From: Treponema_I sp045599005
GTDB taxonomy: Bacteria > Spirochaetota > Spirochaetia > Treponematales > Treponemataceae
Length of the DNA stretch: 64,000 nucleotides
Assembly (NCBI GenBank): GCA_045599005.1
Contig: JAZRVF010000011.1
Coordinates: 124,001-188,000 of the forward strand
Direction of reading: 5' to 3'
The translations under genes were made by a program, and so were the position numbers. Positions 51,272 to 59,073 of this stretch are shown here, piece by piece. Below the pieces are notes generated by a model. The model had not been told where the DNA came from. It ran no database searches and saw only the letters and a program-made list of their open reading frames with translations. How positions within the stretch are numbered: the first letter of the stretch is position 1; every line of letters starts with the position of its first letter.

Positions 51272-51321
51272 AAAAAAGCCCGGTTTCAAGTCTTTATCAG
51301 AAGGCTGGAACCGGGCTTTTT
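51272..51321. terminator. Bidirectional terminator between glgC and pta
   Basis: Arms pair AAAAAGCCCGGTT (ending about 51286) with AACCGGGCTTTTT (51309-51321), flanked by A and T runs, so it serves both convergent genes. A separate perfect hairpin ATGCCGG/CCGGCAT lies just before it at 51242-51262. Confidence 0.92.
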
Positions 51322-51338
51322 CGTTATATGGGATCTTT

Positions 51339-52370
51339 TTAAGCCTGAAGTGCTGTTACTGCAACTGTGGCAACAATGTCATCAACGTTACAGCCGCGGC
51401 TGAGGTCATTAAGCGGTTTTGCAAATCCCTGGCAGACAGGACCGATAGCCATCCATCCGCCCAGACGCTGTGCAATTTTGTAACCGATGTTTCCGGCATT
51501 GATGTTGGGGAATACGAAAACATTTGCATGGCCTGCAACTTTGCTTCCGGGAGCTTTCAGCTCACCAACTTCAGGAGCAATTGCTGCATCAAACTGGAAT
51601 TCTCCGTCCAGTGCCAGATCAGGCGCTTTTTCCTGAGCCAGTTTTGTTGCTTCCTGCATTTTGGGAACTGATTTGAAAAATTTGTCATCGTTTCCGGATC
51701 CCTTTGTAGAGAAAGAAAGCATTGCAACACGGGGATCAATTCCACCGATTTTTTTTGCTGTGTCAGCAGTTGCAACTGCGATGTCAGCAAGCTCTTCTGC
51801 AGAAGGTTCAATGTTGATTGCGCAGTCAGCAAACAGTGTGACTCCTTCTTTGATATAAGGATTACCGCATTCAGGAGCAACCAGGATGAAGCAGGAAGAA
51901 ACTGTCTTGATTCCAGGAGCGGTCTTGATCACCTGAAGTCCGGGACGGAGAGTGTTTGCAGTTGAATGACAGGCACCGCTTACAAATCCGTCAGCATCCC
52001 CTGCTTTAAGAATAAGAGCACCGAACATTGTGCGGTCTTTGAGAATGTAGTTCTTTGCATCCTCAACAGTGGCATATTCAGGCTGATTTGTCTTTTTGTT
52101 GATTTTGCCTTCGCGGGCTTTGTAAAGAATTTCTGCATATTTATCAGCATTTTCTGAAGTTGCAGGATCAACAATCTGAATACCTGAAAGATCTGTTCCG
52201 GGAGCAACCTTTCTGCATTCATCCTCATTTCCGATAAGAATAATCTTTGCGATTCCTTCTTTTACAATGATTGACGCTGCTTCTACAACACGTTTGTCTT
52301 CGCCTTCGCAAAGAACGATTGTTTTTCCGGCTTTTGCAGCTTTAGCCTTAAGTTCTGATACAAAATCCAT
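51339..52370 (-). CDS. pta: Phosphate acetyltransferase
   Basis: A 343-residue Pta that exchanges acetyl-CoA and acetyl phosphate, feeding acetate production and ATP via acetate kinase. GFVSGACHSTANTLRPGLQ and SCFILVAPE-type substrate blocks, MLSFSTKGSG, and the C-terminal VFVFPNINAGNIGYKIAQRL are diagnostic. No N-terminal DRTGG regulatory domain is fused. GAGGA precedes the ATG. It is a single gene with its own promoter and terminator; ackA is not in the window. Confidence 0.96.
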   Translation of the reverse strand: MDFVSELKAKAAKAGKTIVLCEGEDKRVVEAASIIVKEGIAKIILIGNEDECRKVAPGTDLSGIQIVDPATSENADKYAEILYKAREGKINKKTNQPEYATVEDAKNYILKDRTMFGALILKAGDADGFVSGACHSTANTLRPGLQVIKTAPGIKTVSSCFILVAPECGNPYIKEGVTLFADCAINIEPSAEELADIAVATADTAKKIGGIDPRVAMLSFSTKGSGNDDKFFKSVPKMQEATKLAQEKAPDLALDGEFQFDAAIAPEVGELKAPGSKVAGHANVFVFPNINAGNIGYKIAQRLGGWMAIGPVCQGFAKPLNDLSRGCNVDDIVATVAVTALQA

Positions 52371-52403
52371 AGCAAATCCTCTAAATTGGAAAAATATGCT
52401 TTC

Positions 52404-52432
52404 AATATAACTTTATGGGACAAAAACCGCAA
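52404..52432 (-). promoter_or_regulatory. Promoter of pta
   Basis: On the minus strand TTGCGG (52427-52432) and TATATT (52404-52409) are exactly 17 bases apart, about 30 bases before the pta start codon. Confidence 0.6.
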
Positions 52433-52461
52433 GACTAACAGGGCATAGAGTTGAAAAACCC

Positions 52462-52490
52462 TTTACTTAAAAAGCAATAACCGATAAACT
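52462..52490 (+). promoter_or_regulatory. Promoter candidate for the bactofilin operon
   Basis: TTTACT (52462-52467) and TAAACT (52485-52490), 17 bases apart. The start would fall on or beside the ATG at 52498, and no ribosome binding site is seen, so the mRNA may be leaderless. Confidence 0.4.
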
Positions 52491-52497
52491 TTTTTCT

Positions 52498-52857
52498 ATG
52501 TTTGATGTAAAAGATACCGATTTTTTTGAACTTGACGAGGACGATTTTGACACTGTCCTTGCAGATGATATTGCTTTTTCAGGAAAAATAAGTTTTACGA
52601 AGCCTTTTATGATAAAAGGAACCGTTTCCGGAGAAATTGAGGCAACAAGCGACCTTGTTGTTGATTCAAAGGCAGAAGTCAGGGCTGATATTGTGGCACA
52701 GCGTGTCCTTGTAAGAGGAACTGTTGAAGGTGACATCAATGCCTCAAAACTGGTTTTCGTAACGGCAGAAGGATCCATTACAGGTGATATCACAGCCCCT
52801 CAGGTTGTACTGGAACCGGGCAGTTCTTTTACCGGCCGCTGCGTAATGACAAAATGA
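52498..52857 (+). CDS. Bactofilin (polymer-forming cytoskeletal protein)
   Basis: A 119-residue bactofilin. After an acidic N-terminal arm (FELDEDDFDTVLADD) come beta-helix turns with the regular pattern of the family: IKGTVSGEIEATSDLVV, VLVRGTVEGDINASKL and GSITGDITAPQV. Such proteins form filaments that shape cells or place wall enzymes; in spirochaetes a role in cell form is plausible. It heads an operon with a TPR protein, mtaB and an importer. Confidence 0.92.
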   Translation: MFDVKDTDFFELDEDDFDTVLADDIAFSGKISFTKPFMIKGTVSGEIEATSDLVVDSKAEVRADIVAQRVLVRGTVEGDINASKLVFVTAEGSITGDITAPQVVLEPGSSFTGRCVMTK

Positions 52858-52868
52858 CAGGGAAAATC

Positions 52869-53492
52869 ATGAAAAAGACACTTCTTGCAATCGTTTTAAT
52901 CTGTTTTTCATTCGTCTCGATATTCGCACAGTCAACAAAACCGGATGCACTGGTTCTTTACCGGCAGGGAAATTATAAGCAGGCAATTGAAGTATGCCGC
53001 GGTGAGATCCAGGTCCAGCCGAACAATGTGGATTCCTATGTGGTTCTCTGCTGGAGTCTCCTGAGTGACGGCCAGTATTCATCTGCTGAATATTATGCAA
53101 AGGCAGGACTGAATATCGCGTCTTCTGACCCCCGTCTTATTGAGGCAATGGGTGAGGCAAAATACTTTACAAATCAGAATGATGACGCACTCTCTTATTT
53201 CCAGAGCTATGCGGCTTCAATCAAAGACATGACCACAACATTGGGCCGTGTCTATTCATACATGGGTGAAATCTACATCAGAAAGACAAAGTACAATCAC
53301 GCTGATATCTGTTATTCCATGGCTTTGAAAATTGTACCTGGCGAACCGGCCTGGTGGATCAGACTGGGATATGCGAAACAGATGGCAAAAGATTACACCG
53401 GGGCCTATTCTGCCTACGAAAAATGTCTTTCAATTTCGCCGAACAATAAAGAAGCAAAACAGGCTTTGGAAAAACTGGCAAATTATCTGTAA
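52869..53492 (+). CDS. Secreted TPR-repeat protein
   Basis: A 207-residue protein with a signal peptide (KKTLLAIVLICFSFVSIFAQS) and four or five tetratricopeptide repeats, such as ALVLYRQGNYKQAIEVC and AYSAYEKCLSISPNNKEAK. Probably a periplasmic scaffold. The ATG at 52869 starts the signal peptide directly; an ATG at 52854 overlapping the bactofilin stop would add five residues. Its stop shares a base with the mtaB start (TAATG). Confidence 0.85.
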   Translation: MKKTLLAIVLICFSFVSIFAQSTKPDALVLYRQGNYKQAIEVCRGEIQVQPNNVDSYVVLCWSLLSDGQYSSAEYYAKAGLNIASSDPRLIEAMGEAKYFTNQNDDALSYFQSYAASIKDMTTTLGRVYSYMGEIYIRKTKYNHADICYSMALKIVPGEPAWWIRLGYAKQMAKDYTGAYSAYEKCLSISPNNKEAKQALEKLANYL

Positions 53493-54913
53493 TGTCTGAA
53501 ACTTATTCTGTTCATTTTGAGACACTGGGCTGCAAACTGAATCAGATTGAATCTGAATCCGCAGCCAACAGTTTTTCCCGCGCAGGGTTTTCTGTGGATG
53601 CAAAACCGGCCAGCGCGGGCACCCCGATCCATGAAGAGACAGTTCTCTGCATCATAAACACTTGTACCGTGACAACAAAGGCTGAGCAGAAAGCCCGCCG
53701 AATCATCCGTCTGCTTCTTGAAAAATATCCAAATGCGGCGGTCATTGTCACAGGATGTTATGCGCAGGTGGAAAGTTCGGAAATAAAATCGATCTGTCCA
53801 CCGAGAATTGCAGTTCTTTCCGGTACAAAAAAAGATACACTGGCAGAAGTTCCCGGATTCATCGCAGCAAATCCTGAAATTACAGTGTCCGGACTGGAAC
53901 AGTTTTTCGTTTCCCATCAGATATCGAATGCAACTTTCACACTTTCCACAGACACTTTCATGCAGCATTCCCGCGCATCAATCAAAATTCAGGACGGATG
54001 TGCCAATTCATGTACCTTCTGCAGAATCCATATTGCAAGAGGAAAGCCTGTTTCCCTGGATCCGGAGAAAGTTCTTGAAAGAATTGCGGCACTGGAAAAG
54101 GCAGGTCAGAAGGAAGTTGTCATTACAGGCGTGAATCTGACACAGTACAGAGGTTTTGCTGGAGAAAGCGGGAAATCCATGGACATTGCCCAACTCCTTG
54201 AATACCTGATTCAAAACACAGATTCAATCAGATTCAGAATTTCAAGTCTTTACCCGGAACGAGTAGATGAATCACTCTGCAGGATTCTGGCTGATGAACG
54301 AATACAACCCCACTTTCATCTTTCAGTTCAATCAGGAAGCGACTCAATTCTAAAAGCAATGGGACGGAAATATCTTTCTGACCAGGTTCTTCTCGCTGCG
54401 GAGCGTCTGCGGTCAGTCAAACCGAACTGTTTTCTGGCCTGCGACATTATTACCGGCTTTCCCGGTGAGACAGACGAAGACTTTGATGCAACTCTCCGGA
54501 TTACAAAGGAATGCGGTTTTTCCTGGGTTCACGTTTTTCCTTTCTCTCCCCGTCCTGGAACTGAAGCTTACAGAATGAAGCCAAAAGTCAAAGAAGAAAT
54601 CTCACGCCAGCGTGCGGCAAAGCTCACAGATGTTGCGCTTCTTCAGAAAAAACAGTGGCTGGAATCTCTGACAGGTAAAGAATTTTCAGCAATAATTGAG
54701 AAGAAACGTATGAATTCAATGCGGGCAGTAACAGAGAATTTTGTGCATGTCCAGATTGAAAATTCAGACTCTTATGACAAAGAGCTTTTAGGCGGAAAAG
54801 AAGTCCGGCTCAGAATAACGGAAATTCTGCCTGTTTCAAGTCAGACAGAAGCAGTTGAAGCACTTGCGCAGATCATCAGCGTCCCGGAAATTCAGGAAAA
54901 GCAGAGAATATGA
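53492..54913 (+). CDS. mtaB: tRNA t6A37 methylthiotransferase MtaB
   Basis: A 473-residue radical SAM enzyme that adds a methylthio group to t6A37 in ANN-decoding tRNAs. FETLGCKLNQIESE is the MtaB form of the N-terminal UPF0004 domain (with cysteines at INTCTV and VTGCYAQV), GCANSCTFCRI is the radical SAM cluster motif, and the C-terminal TRAM domain spans about 405-465. The LGCKLNQ form separates it from MiaB and RimO. It overlaps the importer gene by 4 nt. Confidence 0.93.
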   Translation: MSETYSVHFETLGCKLNQIESESAANSFSRAGFSVDAKPASAGTPIHEETVLCIINTCTVTTKAEQKARRIIRLLLEKYPNAAVIVTGCYAQVESSEIKSICPPRIAVLSGTKKDTLAEVPGFIAANPEITVSGLEQFFVSHQISNATFTLSTDTFMQHSRASIKIQDGCANSCTFCRIHIARGKPVSLDPEKVLERIAALEKAGQKEVVITGVNLTQYRGFAGESGKSMDIAQLLEYLIQNTDSIRFRISSLYPERVDESLCRILADERIQPHFHLSVQSGSDSILKAMGRKYLSDQVLLAAERLRSVKPNCFLACDIITGFPGETDEDFDATLRITKECGFSWVHVFPFSPRPGTEAYRMKPKVKEEISRQRAAKLTDVALLQKKQWLESLTGKEFSAIIEKKRMNSMRAVTENFVHVQIENSDSYDKELLGGKEVRLRITEILPVSSQTEAVEALAQIISVPEIQEKQRI

Positions 54914-55842
54914 AAAAACGATACTCTCTTTTTATACTGCTGTTTTTTTCATGCTGTCTCTGTTTTGGTGCTACGAAAGACAGAATCCGTGTCTCAGCCC
55001 TTTACGGTCCTAGCAGTGTAAGTATGGCACCTCTTTTTGAGACTTATGACAGAGCTGAATTTGACGTAGTAAGCGCTGCTGATGTTCTTGCGGCCCGCCT
55101 GATAAAAAATGAAACCGATGTTGGTATTCTTCCCCCAAATGTTGCCGCAAAACTTTACAACACAACCGGTAAAGTGATGCTGGGTGCAGTTGTTGGAGAG
55201 GGAATGCTTTCTGTTGTTTCCACTGACCCGAATGTCAGGACTTTGGAAGACCTGGACGGAAAGACTGTCACTGCAGCAGGATCAGGAGCAACACCTGAAT
55301 ACATTTTCCGTTATCTATGTGATTTTCTACACATTCAGCCGGAGATGGATTTTTCCATTCCAACAGCAGAACTTGCAGCCGCTCTGGCAGCAGGCAAAAC
55401 CCGGACTGTTCTTGTACCGGAACCATTTGCTACCCTTGCGTGCCTTAACTGCAAGGATGCAAGACGTGTTTTTACACTGCAGGATTATTGGAGAAAATTC
55501 ACAGGGGCAGACAATTTTCCCATGACCGTTGTGGTTTTCCGCGCAGACTGGGCAAAGCAGAATCCGGAACAGGCCAAAGATTTTCTGGCTGCATACAGAG
55601 ATGCAATCTCCTGGGCCAACAGAAATCCTGCTGAAACCGGGAAGCTTTCAGAAAAACACAGTCTGGGCCTAAAATCATCAATCGTAGAAAAATCAATTCC
55701 ATATTCCAACTTTGTATACAGGGACGCTTTATCCGCACTTCCACAGGTTGAGAAACTTCTTTCGCTGTTCCTTTCTTTTGCCCCTGAAGCAGTGGGTAAA
55801 AAACTTCCGGACAGAGGATTTTATTTTGACTCCAGACAATGA
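54910..55842 (+). CDS. ABC transporter substrate-binding protein (SsuA/NMT1-like)
   Basis: A 310-residue exported binding protein of the NMT1/SsuA/TauA type. The signal peptide is KKRYSLFILLFFSCCLCFGA. VSTDPNVRTLEDLDGKTVTA and VGILPPNVAAKL are typical of the family, which binds thiamine pyrimidine precursors, sulfonates, nitrate or similar small molecules. The ligand cannot be named. It overlaps mtaB by 4 nt and the permease by 17 nt, forming an SBP-permease-ATPase unit. Confidence 0.9.
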   Translation: MKKRYSLFILLFFSCCLCFGATKDRIRVSALYGPSSVSMAPLFETYDRAEFDVVSAADVLAARLIKNETDVGILPPNVAAKLYNTTGKVMLGAVVGEGMLSVVSTDPNVRTLEDLDGKTVTAAGSGATPEYIFRYLCDFLHIQPEMDFSIPTAELAAALAAGKTRTVLVPEPFATLACLNCKDARRVFTLQDYWRKFTGADNFPMTVVVFRADWAKQNPEQAKDFLAAYRDAISWANRNPAETGKLSEKHSLGLKSSIVEKSIPYSNFVYRDALSALPQVEKLLSLFLSFAPEAVGKKLPDRGFYFDSRQ

Positions 55843-56590
55843 AAGAAAAACAAAGTTCTCAAGGTTCCTGCTGAGTTTTATCATTCCTTTTTCGGTTCTA
55901 TTATTTTTATGGGCCTCTGCCGCCCGTTTTGCAGACTCATCCCTGATTCTTCCCTATCCTCATGAAGTTTTTCAGCGTCTTCTTGAATTGTTCAAAGACA
56001 GAATCTTTCTGATGCAGATCGGTTTCACAATAATCCGGGTTCTTTCCGCTTTTCTCCTCTCCTTTTTCCTTTCTGTGCTTCTAGGTTTTCTTACAGCCTG
56101 CATTCCGCTCCTTGATAATCTTCTGAATCTGCCCCTTTCCATTGTCCGGACAACACCTGTGGTCTCGTTCATACTTCTGGCACTTTTCTGGTTTTCTTCT
56201 TCCGCGGTACCGGTTTTTGTCTCGGTATTGATGACTCTGCCTGTCATGACATCTGCTGTATATGCAGGAATTAAAAACACTGATCAAAAACTGATAGAAA
56301 TGTGTTCCACCTTCGGCTTTTCTCAAAAACAGAAAATCAGGTGGCTGTATCTGCCAGCTGTATCACATAATCTTTTTTCAGGTGCGCTCAGTGCTTTCGG
56401 TCAAAGTTGGAAAGTAACCGTAGCAGCTGAAGTAATCAGTCTTCCGAAGAATTCGGCAGGCTTTGCACTGTATACCGCAAAAACTCATCTTGAGACAACC
56501 GATGTTTTTGCCATTACACTCTGCATTATCCTGATCTGTTATACTCTTGAATCATTTTCCAGGGCAATTTATGAACGATTATGCACTTGA
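55826..56590 (+). CDS. ABC transporter permease (SsuC-like)
   Basis: A 254-residue inner-membrane permease with about six helices. The cytoplasmic EAA loop, which docks the ATPase, is EMCSTFGFSQKQKIRWLYLP, and AFGQSWKVTVAAEVI is typical of the SsuC/TauC/nitrate family. The start is taken as TTG at 55826 with GAGGA upstream. It ends 20 nt inside the ATPase gene. Confidence 0.88.
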   Translation: MTPDNERKTKFSRFLLSFIIPFSVLLFLWASAARFADSSLILPYPHEVFQRLLELFKDRIFLMQIGFTIIRVLSAFLLSFFLSVLLGFLTACIPLLDNLLNLPLSIVRTTPVVSFILLALFWFSSSAVPVFVSVLMTLPVMTSAVYAGIKNTDQKLIEMCSTFGFSQKQKIRWLYLPAVSHNLFSGALSAFGQSWKVTVAAEVISLPKNSAGFALYTAKTHLETTDVFAITLCIILICYTLESFSRAIYERLCT

Positions 56591-57266
56591 AATAAAAAAA
56601 CTTGATTTTGCCTATGGTCCGAAGGTGATTTTTCAGGATTTTGATTTTTCTTTGGATAGCGGAAAAATCACTGCACTGCTCGCGCCCTCAGGATCTGGAA
56701 AAACAACACTGCTGAATCTGATTGCTAAAACCGGCAAAAGGATTTCCTATGTTTTTCAGGAACCCAGACTCCTGGATTTCTGCACAGTTGAACAGAACGT
56801 TTCTCTGCCATTGGAAAATTTGATGCCGAAAGAAAAAGTGAAGGAAAGAGCAGACCGGATTCTGTCTCTGACAGGTCTTAAATGTTTTGAAAAACAGAAA
56901 GCAGGCAGACTTTCTGGGGGGCAGATGCAGCGTGTGTCTCTGGCAAGAGCGCTGGCTTTTCCGGCGGATATTCTGCTTATGGACGAAGCATTCAAATCTT
57001 TGGATATTCCGGCAAAAATCCGACTTTTTCAGACATTGGAAAATATCTGGAAAACGGAACAGAAAACAATTCTCTTTACAACCCACGATCCGACGGAAGC
57101 CTTCTGCCTTGCGGACAGAATAATGCTTCTGCAGGGCTCACCCGCAGAAATAAAAGAAGACTATGCAAATAATGTAGTCAGGAACATCCCGGTTTCTGAA
57201 AGATTCCTAAATCCTTCAGAAGAACAGAAAAAACTGATGAAGAAATTCTATGACCTCACTGATTAA
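56571..57266 (+). CDS. ABC transporter ATPase (SsuB-like)
   Basis: A 231-residue nucleotide-binding subunit. Walker A is LLAPSGSGKTTLLNLI, the signature LSGGQMQRVSLARAL, Walker B ILLMDEAFKSLD and the switch histidine lies in FTTHDPTEAF. The Walker B aspartate is followed by EA as usual. It powers the importer encoded just upstream. The ATG at 56571 has AGGG upstream and is preferred over one at 56547. Confidence 0.93.
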   Translation: MNDYALEIKKLDFAYGPKVIFQDFDFSLDSGKITALLAPSGSGKTTLLNLIAKTGKRISYVFQEPRLLDFCTVEQNVSLPLENLMPKEKVKERADRILSLTGLKCFEKQKAGRLSGGQMQRVSLARALAFPADILLMDEAFKSLDIPAKIRLFQTLENIWKTEQKTILFTTHDPTEAFCLADRIMLLQGSPAEIKEDYANNVVRNIPVSERFLNPSEEQKKLMKKFYDLTD

Positions 57267-57341
57267 ACACAGTGTCAGATGCGGGCATGGATGGTGCGGC
57301 AACCTATTGAGAAGTTGGTAAAATAAAGGTAAAGTTTGTTT

Positions 57342-58478
57342 ATGGATAGAAGTGATCAAGTTACAGTAATTGCAGAAATCGGGACTTCCCACGGAGGGAA
57401 TCTGGAAAAAGCTTACAGGATGATTGATGCGGCAAAAGAAGCCGGAGCAGACTGTGTGAAATTCCAATGGGTTTACGCATCTGAAATTCTTCATCCTGAC
57501 ACAGGATTCGTTCAGTTACCCGGCGGTCCCGTCAGACTTTATGACAGATTCAAAGAGCTGGAAGTGCCTTCTTCTTTCTATAAAAAAGTCTGCGATTACT
57601 CGCATAAACAAGGGCTTCTGTTCGCATGCTCTCCTTTTGGTATCAAAAGTCTCAAGCAATTATGGAAAATAAAGCCTGATGCAATTAAAATTGCTTCCCC
57701 GGAATTAAATCATTTTCCAATGCTTAAAAAACTTCTGGAACTGGAAAAAAAAAGCCGATATGCAGTTCCTGTCATTTTTTCTTCCGGTGTTTCAACATTG
57801 GATGACATAAAAAAAACACTTGATTTTGTGGCGCCACTCCGGACACTGAAAACCAATCCGGAAACTTCGCTTCCAAATCTGTCACTTCTTCACTGCATCA
57901 CTTCCTATCCTGCCCCGGAAACAGAATACAATCTTGCTGTTCTCCAGACTTTTGCAGACACATTTGATATAATCCCCGGAGTTAGCGATCATTCCCTAAG
58001 TCCGGTTATTGTCCCAGGAATTGCTGTTGCAGCAGGAGCACGTCTTATTGAAAAACACATTACCTTAAGCAAAGAAACAGACGGTCTTGATGATCCCGTT
58101 GCCTTGACTCCTGCTGAGTTTGCGGAAATGACTGAGTTTGTCCGTTCCATAAACAATGCAGAACCTGACACACGCATTCAGATGCTGCAGGACGAATTTG
58201 GGGAAGAATTGATTGAAGAAGTTCTTGGAACAGGGATTAAAGAACTTGCACCGGCAGAGGAATCAAACTACGGAAGAACCAACCGTTCAATCCATTACAT
58301 GAAAAGTTTTAAGAAAGGACACAGACTGTCAGCAAAGGACGTTGCCGTCTTAAGAACCGAAAAAGTACTTACACCTGGCATCAGTCCCGAATTCTTTGAC
58401 AAAGTGATTGGAGCCCGTCTCCGTCAGGATGTTTCATCAGGCAGCGGACTGACCCTTGAGCATCTGGAACAGGCCTAG
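57342..58478 (+). CDS. N-acetylneuraminate synthase family protein (NeuB/SpsE-like)
   Basis: A 378-residue enzyme condensing phosphoenolpyruvate with a hexosamine sugar to give a nonulosonic acid. VIAEIGTSHGGNLEKAYRM, GADCVKFQWV, CSPFGIKSL, HCITSYPAP and GVSDHSLSP are the NeuB barrel motifs, and EKHITLSKETDGLDDPVAL the metal/substrate block. A C-terminal SAF domain (~300-375, with YMKSFKKGHRLSAKDV) closes the active site. Whether it makes sialic, legionaminic or pseudaminic acid is unclear. No partner genes (NeuA, NeuC, PseB types) are nearby. Such sugars decorate surface glycans or flagellins in other bacteria. Confidence 0.87.
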   Translation: MDRSDQVTVIAEIGTSHGGNLEKAYRMIDAAKEAGADCVKFQWVYASEILHPDTGFVQLPGGPVRLYDRFKELEVPSSFYKKVCDYSHKQGLLFACSPFGIKSLKQLWKIKPDAIKIASPELNHFPMLKKLLELEKKSRYAVPVIFSSGVSTLDDIKKTLDFVAPLRTLKTNPETSLPNLSLLHCITSYPAPETEYNLAVLQTFADTFDIIPGVSDHSLSPVIVPGIAVAAGARLIEKHITLSKETDGLDDPVALTPAEFAEMTEFVRSINNAEPDTRIQMLQDEFGEELIEEVLGTGIKELAPAEESNYGRTNRSIHYMKSFKKGHRLSAKDVAVLRTEKVLTPGISPEFFDKVIGARLRQDVSSGSGLTLEHLEQA

Positions 58479-58508
58479 ACAAGAAACACGGACCTTCAGT
58501 CCTGAAAA

Positions 58509-58568
58509 AACAAAAGCCGCCGGCTGAGACATTGAAGAAAACTCCAATGCCTCAGCCGACGGCTTTTT
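58509..58568. terminator. Bidirectional terminator between NeuB-like gene and V-ATPase operon
   Basis: A long hairpin: AAAAGCCG, CGGCTGAG and CATTG on the left pair with CAATG, CTCAGCCG and CGGCTTTT on the right, each block separated by a single mismatch, around a 10-base loop. It ends both convergent operons. Confidence 0.92.
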
Positions 58569-58593
58569 AATTCTGTTTACTCTTTACCGGTCA

Positions 58594-59019
58594 TCAGATC
58601 AGGAATGAGAATACCATTGCGAACAGAGCAACAGTTTCACAAAGACCAACAACCATGATGTACTGTGCAAAACCTTTTCCTGTTTCACCCAGTGCGTCAG
58701 AACCAGCAGCACCTGCTTTTCCCTGAGAAATTGCAGACATTGCCATTGCCAGACCTGAGAAAATACCCAGAGCAAGCATTGCACCTTCATTTGCACCATT
58801 TTCCAGCTTTGTAATCATCTGCTGCATCAACAGGAATCCATAGATTGTCTGTGTAAGCGGAGCACCGGCAAAAACTGTCAGAATAAAGGGAGCGGGTTTG
58901 TTGTTCATGTAACAACGTTTCCAAGCACCGATTGCAGCCTGACCTGCTGCGCCAATACCAATTGCGGAACCAATAGCGGCAATACCAAGAACACATGCTG
59001 CACCAAAATAACCTAACAT
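58594..59019 (-). CDS. atpK: V-type ATP synthase subunit K (rotor ring)
   Basis: A 141-residue proteolipid with four hydrophobic helices, that is a doubled c-subunit. The glutamate in VVGLCETVALFAMVF is the ion-carrying residue of the second half; the first half has LTQTIYGFLLM with no matching acidic residue, so one site per protomer is expected. The GSAIGIGAAGQAAIGAWKR loop is typical. AAAGGAG fixes the ATG at 59019. It follows subunit I by 54 nt and is the last gene of the cluster. Confidence 0.93.
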   Translation of the reverse strand: MLGYFGAACVLGIAAIGSAIGIGAAGQAAIGAWKRCYMNNKPAPFILTVFAGAPLTQTIYGFLLMQQMITKLENGANEGAMLALGIFSGLAMAMSAISQGKAGAAGSDALGETGKGFAQYIMVVGLCETVALFAMVFSFLI

Positions 59020-59073
59020 AATAATCTCCTTTTCCCAAATCAACCTGTTGTCGAATGGGTCAGCTTAAATACT

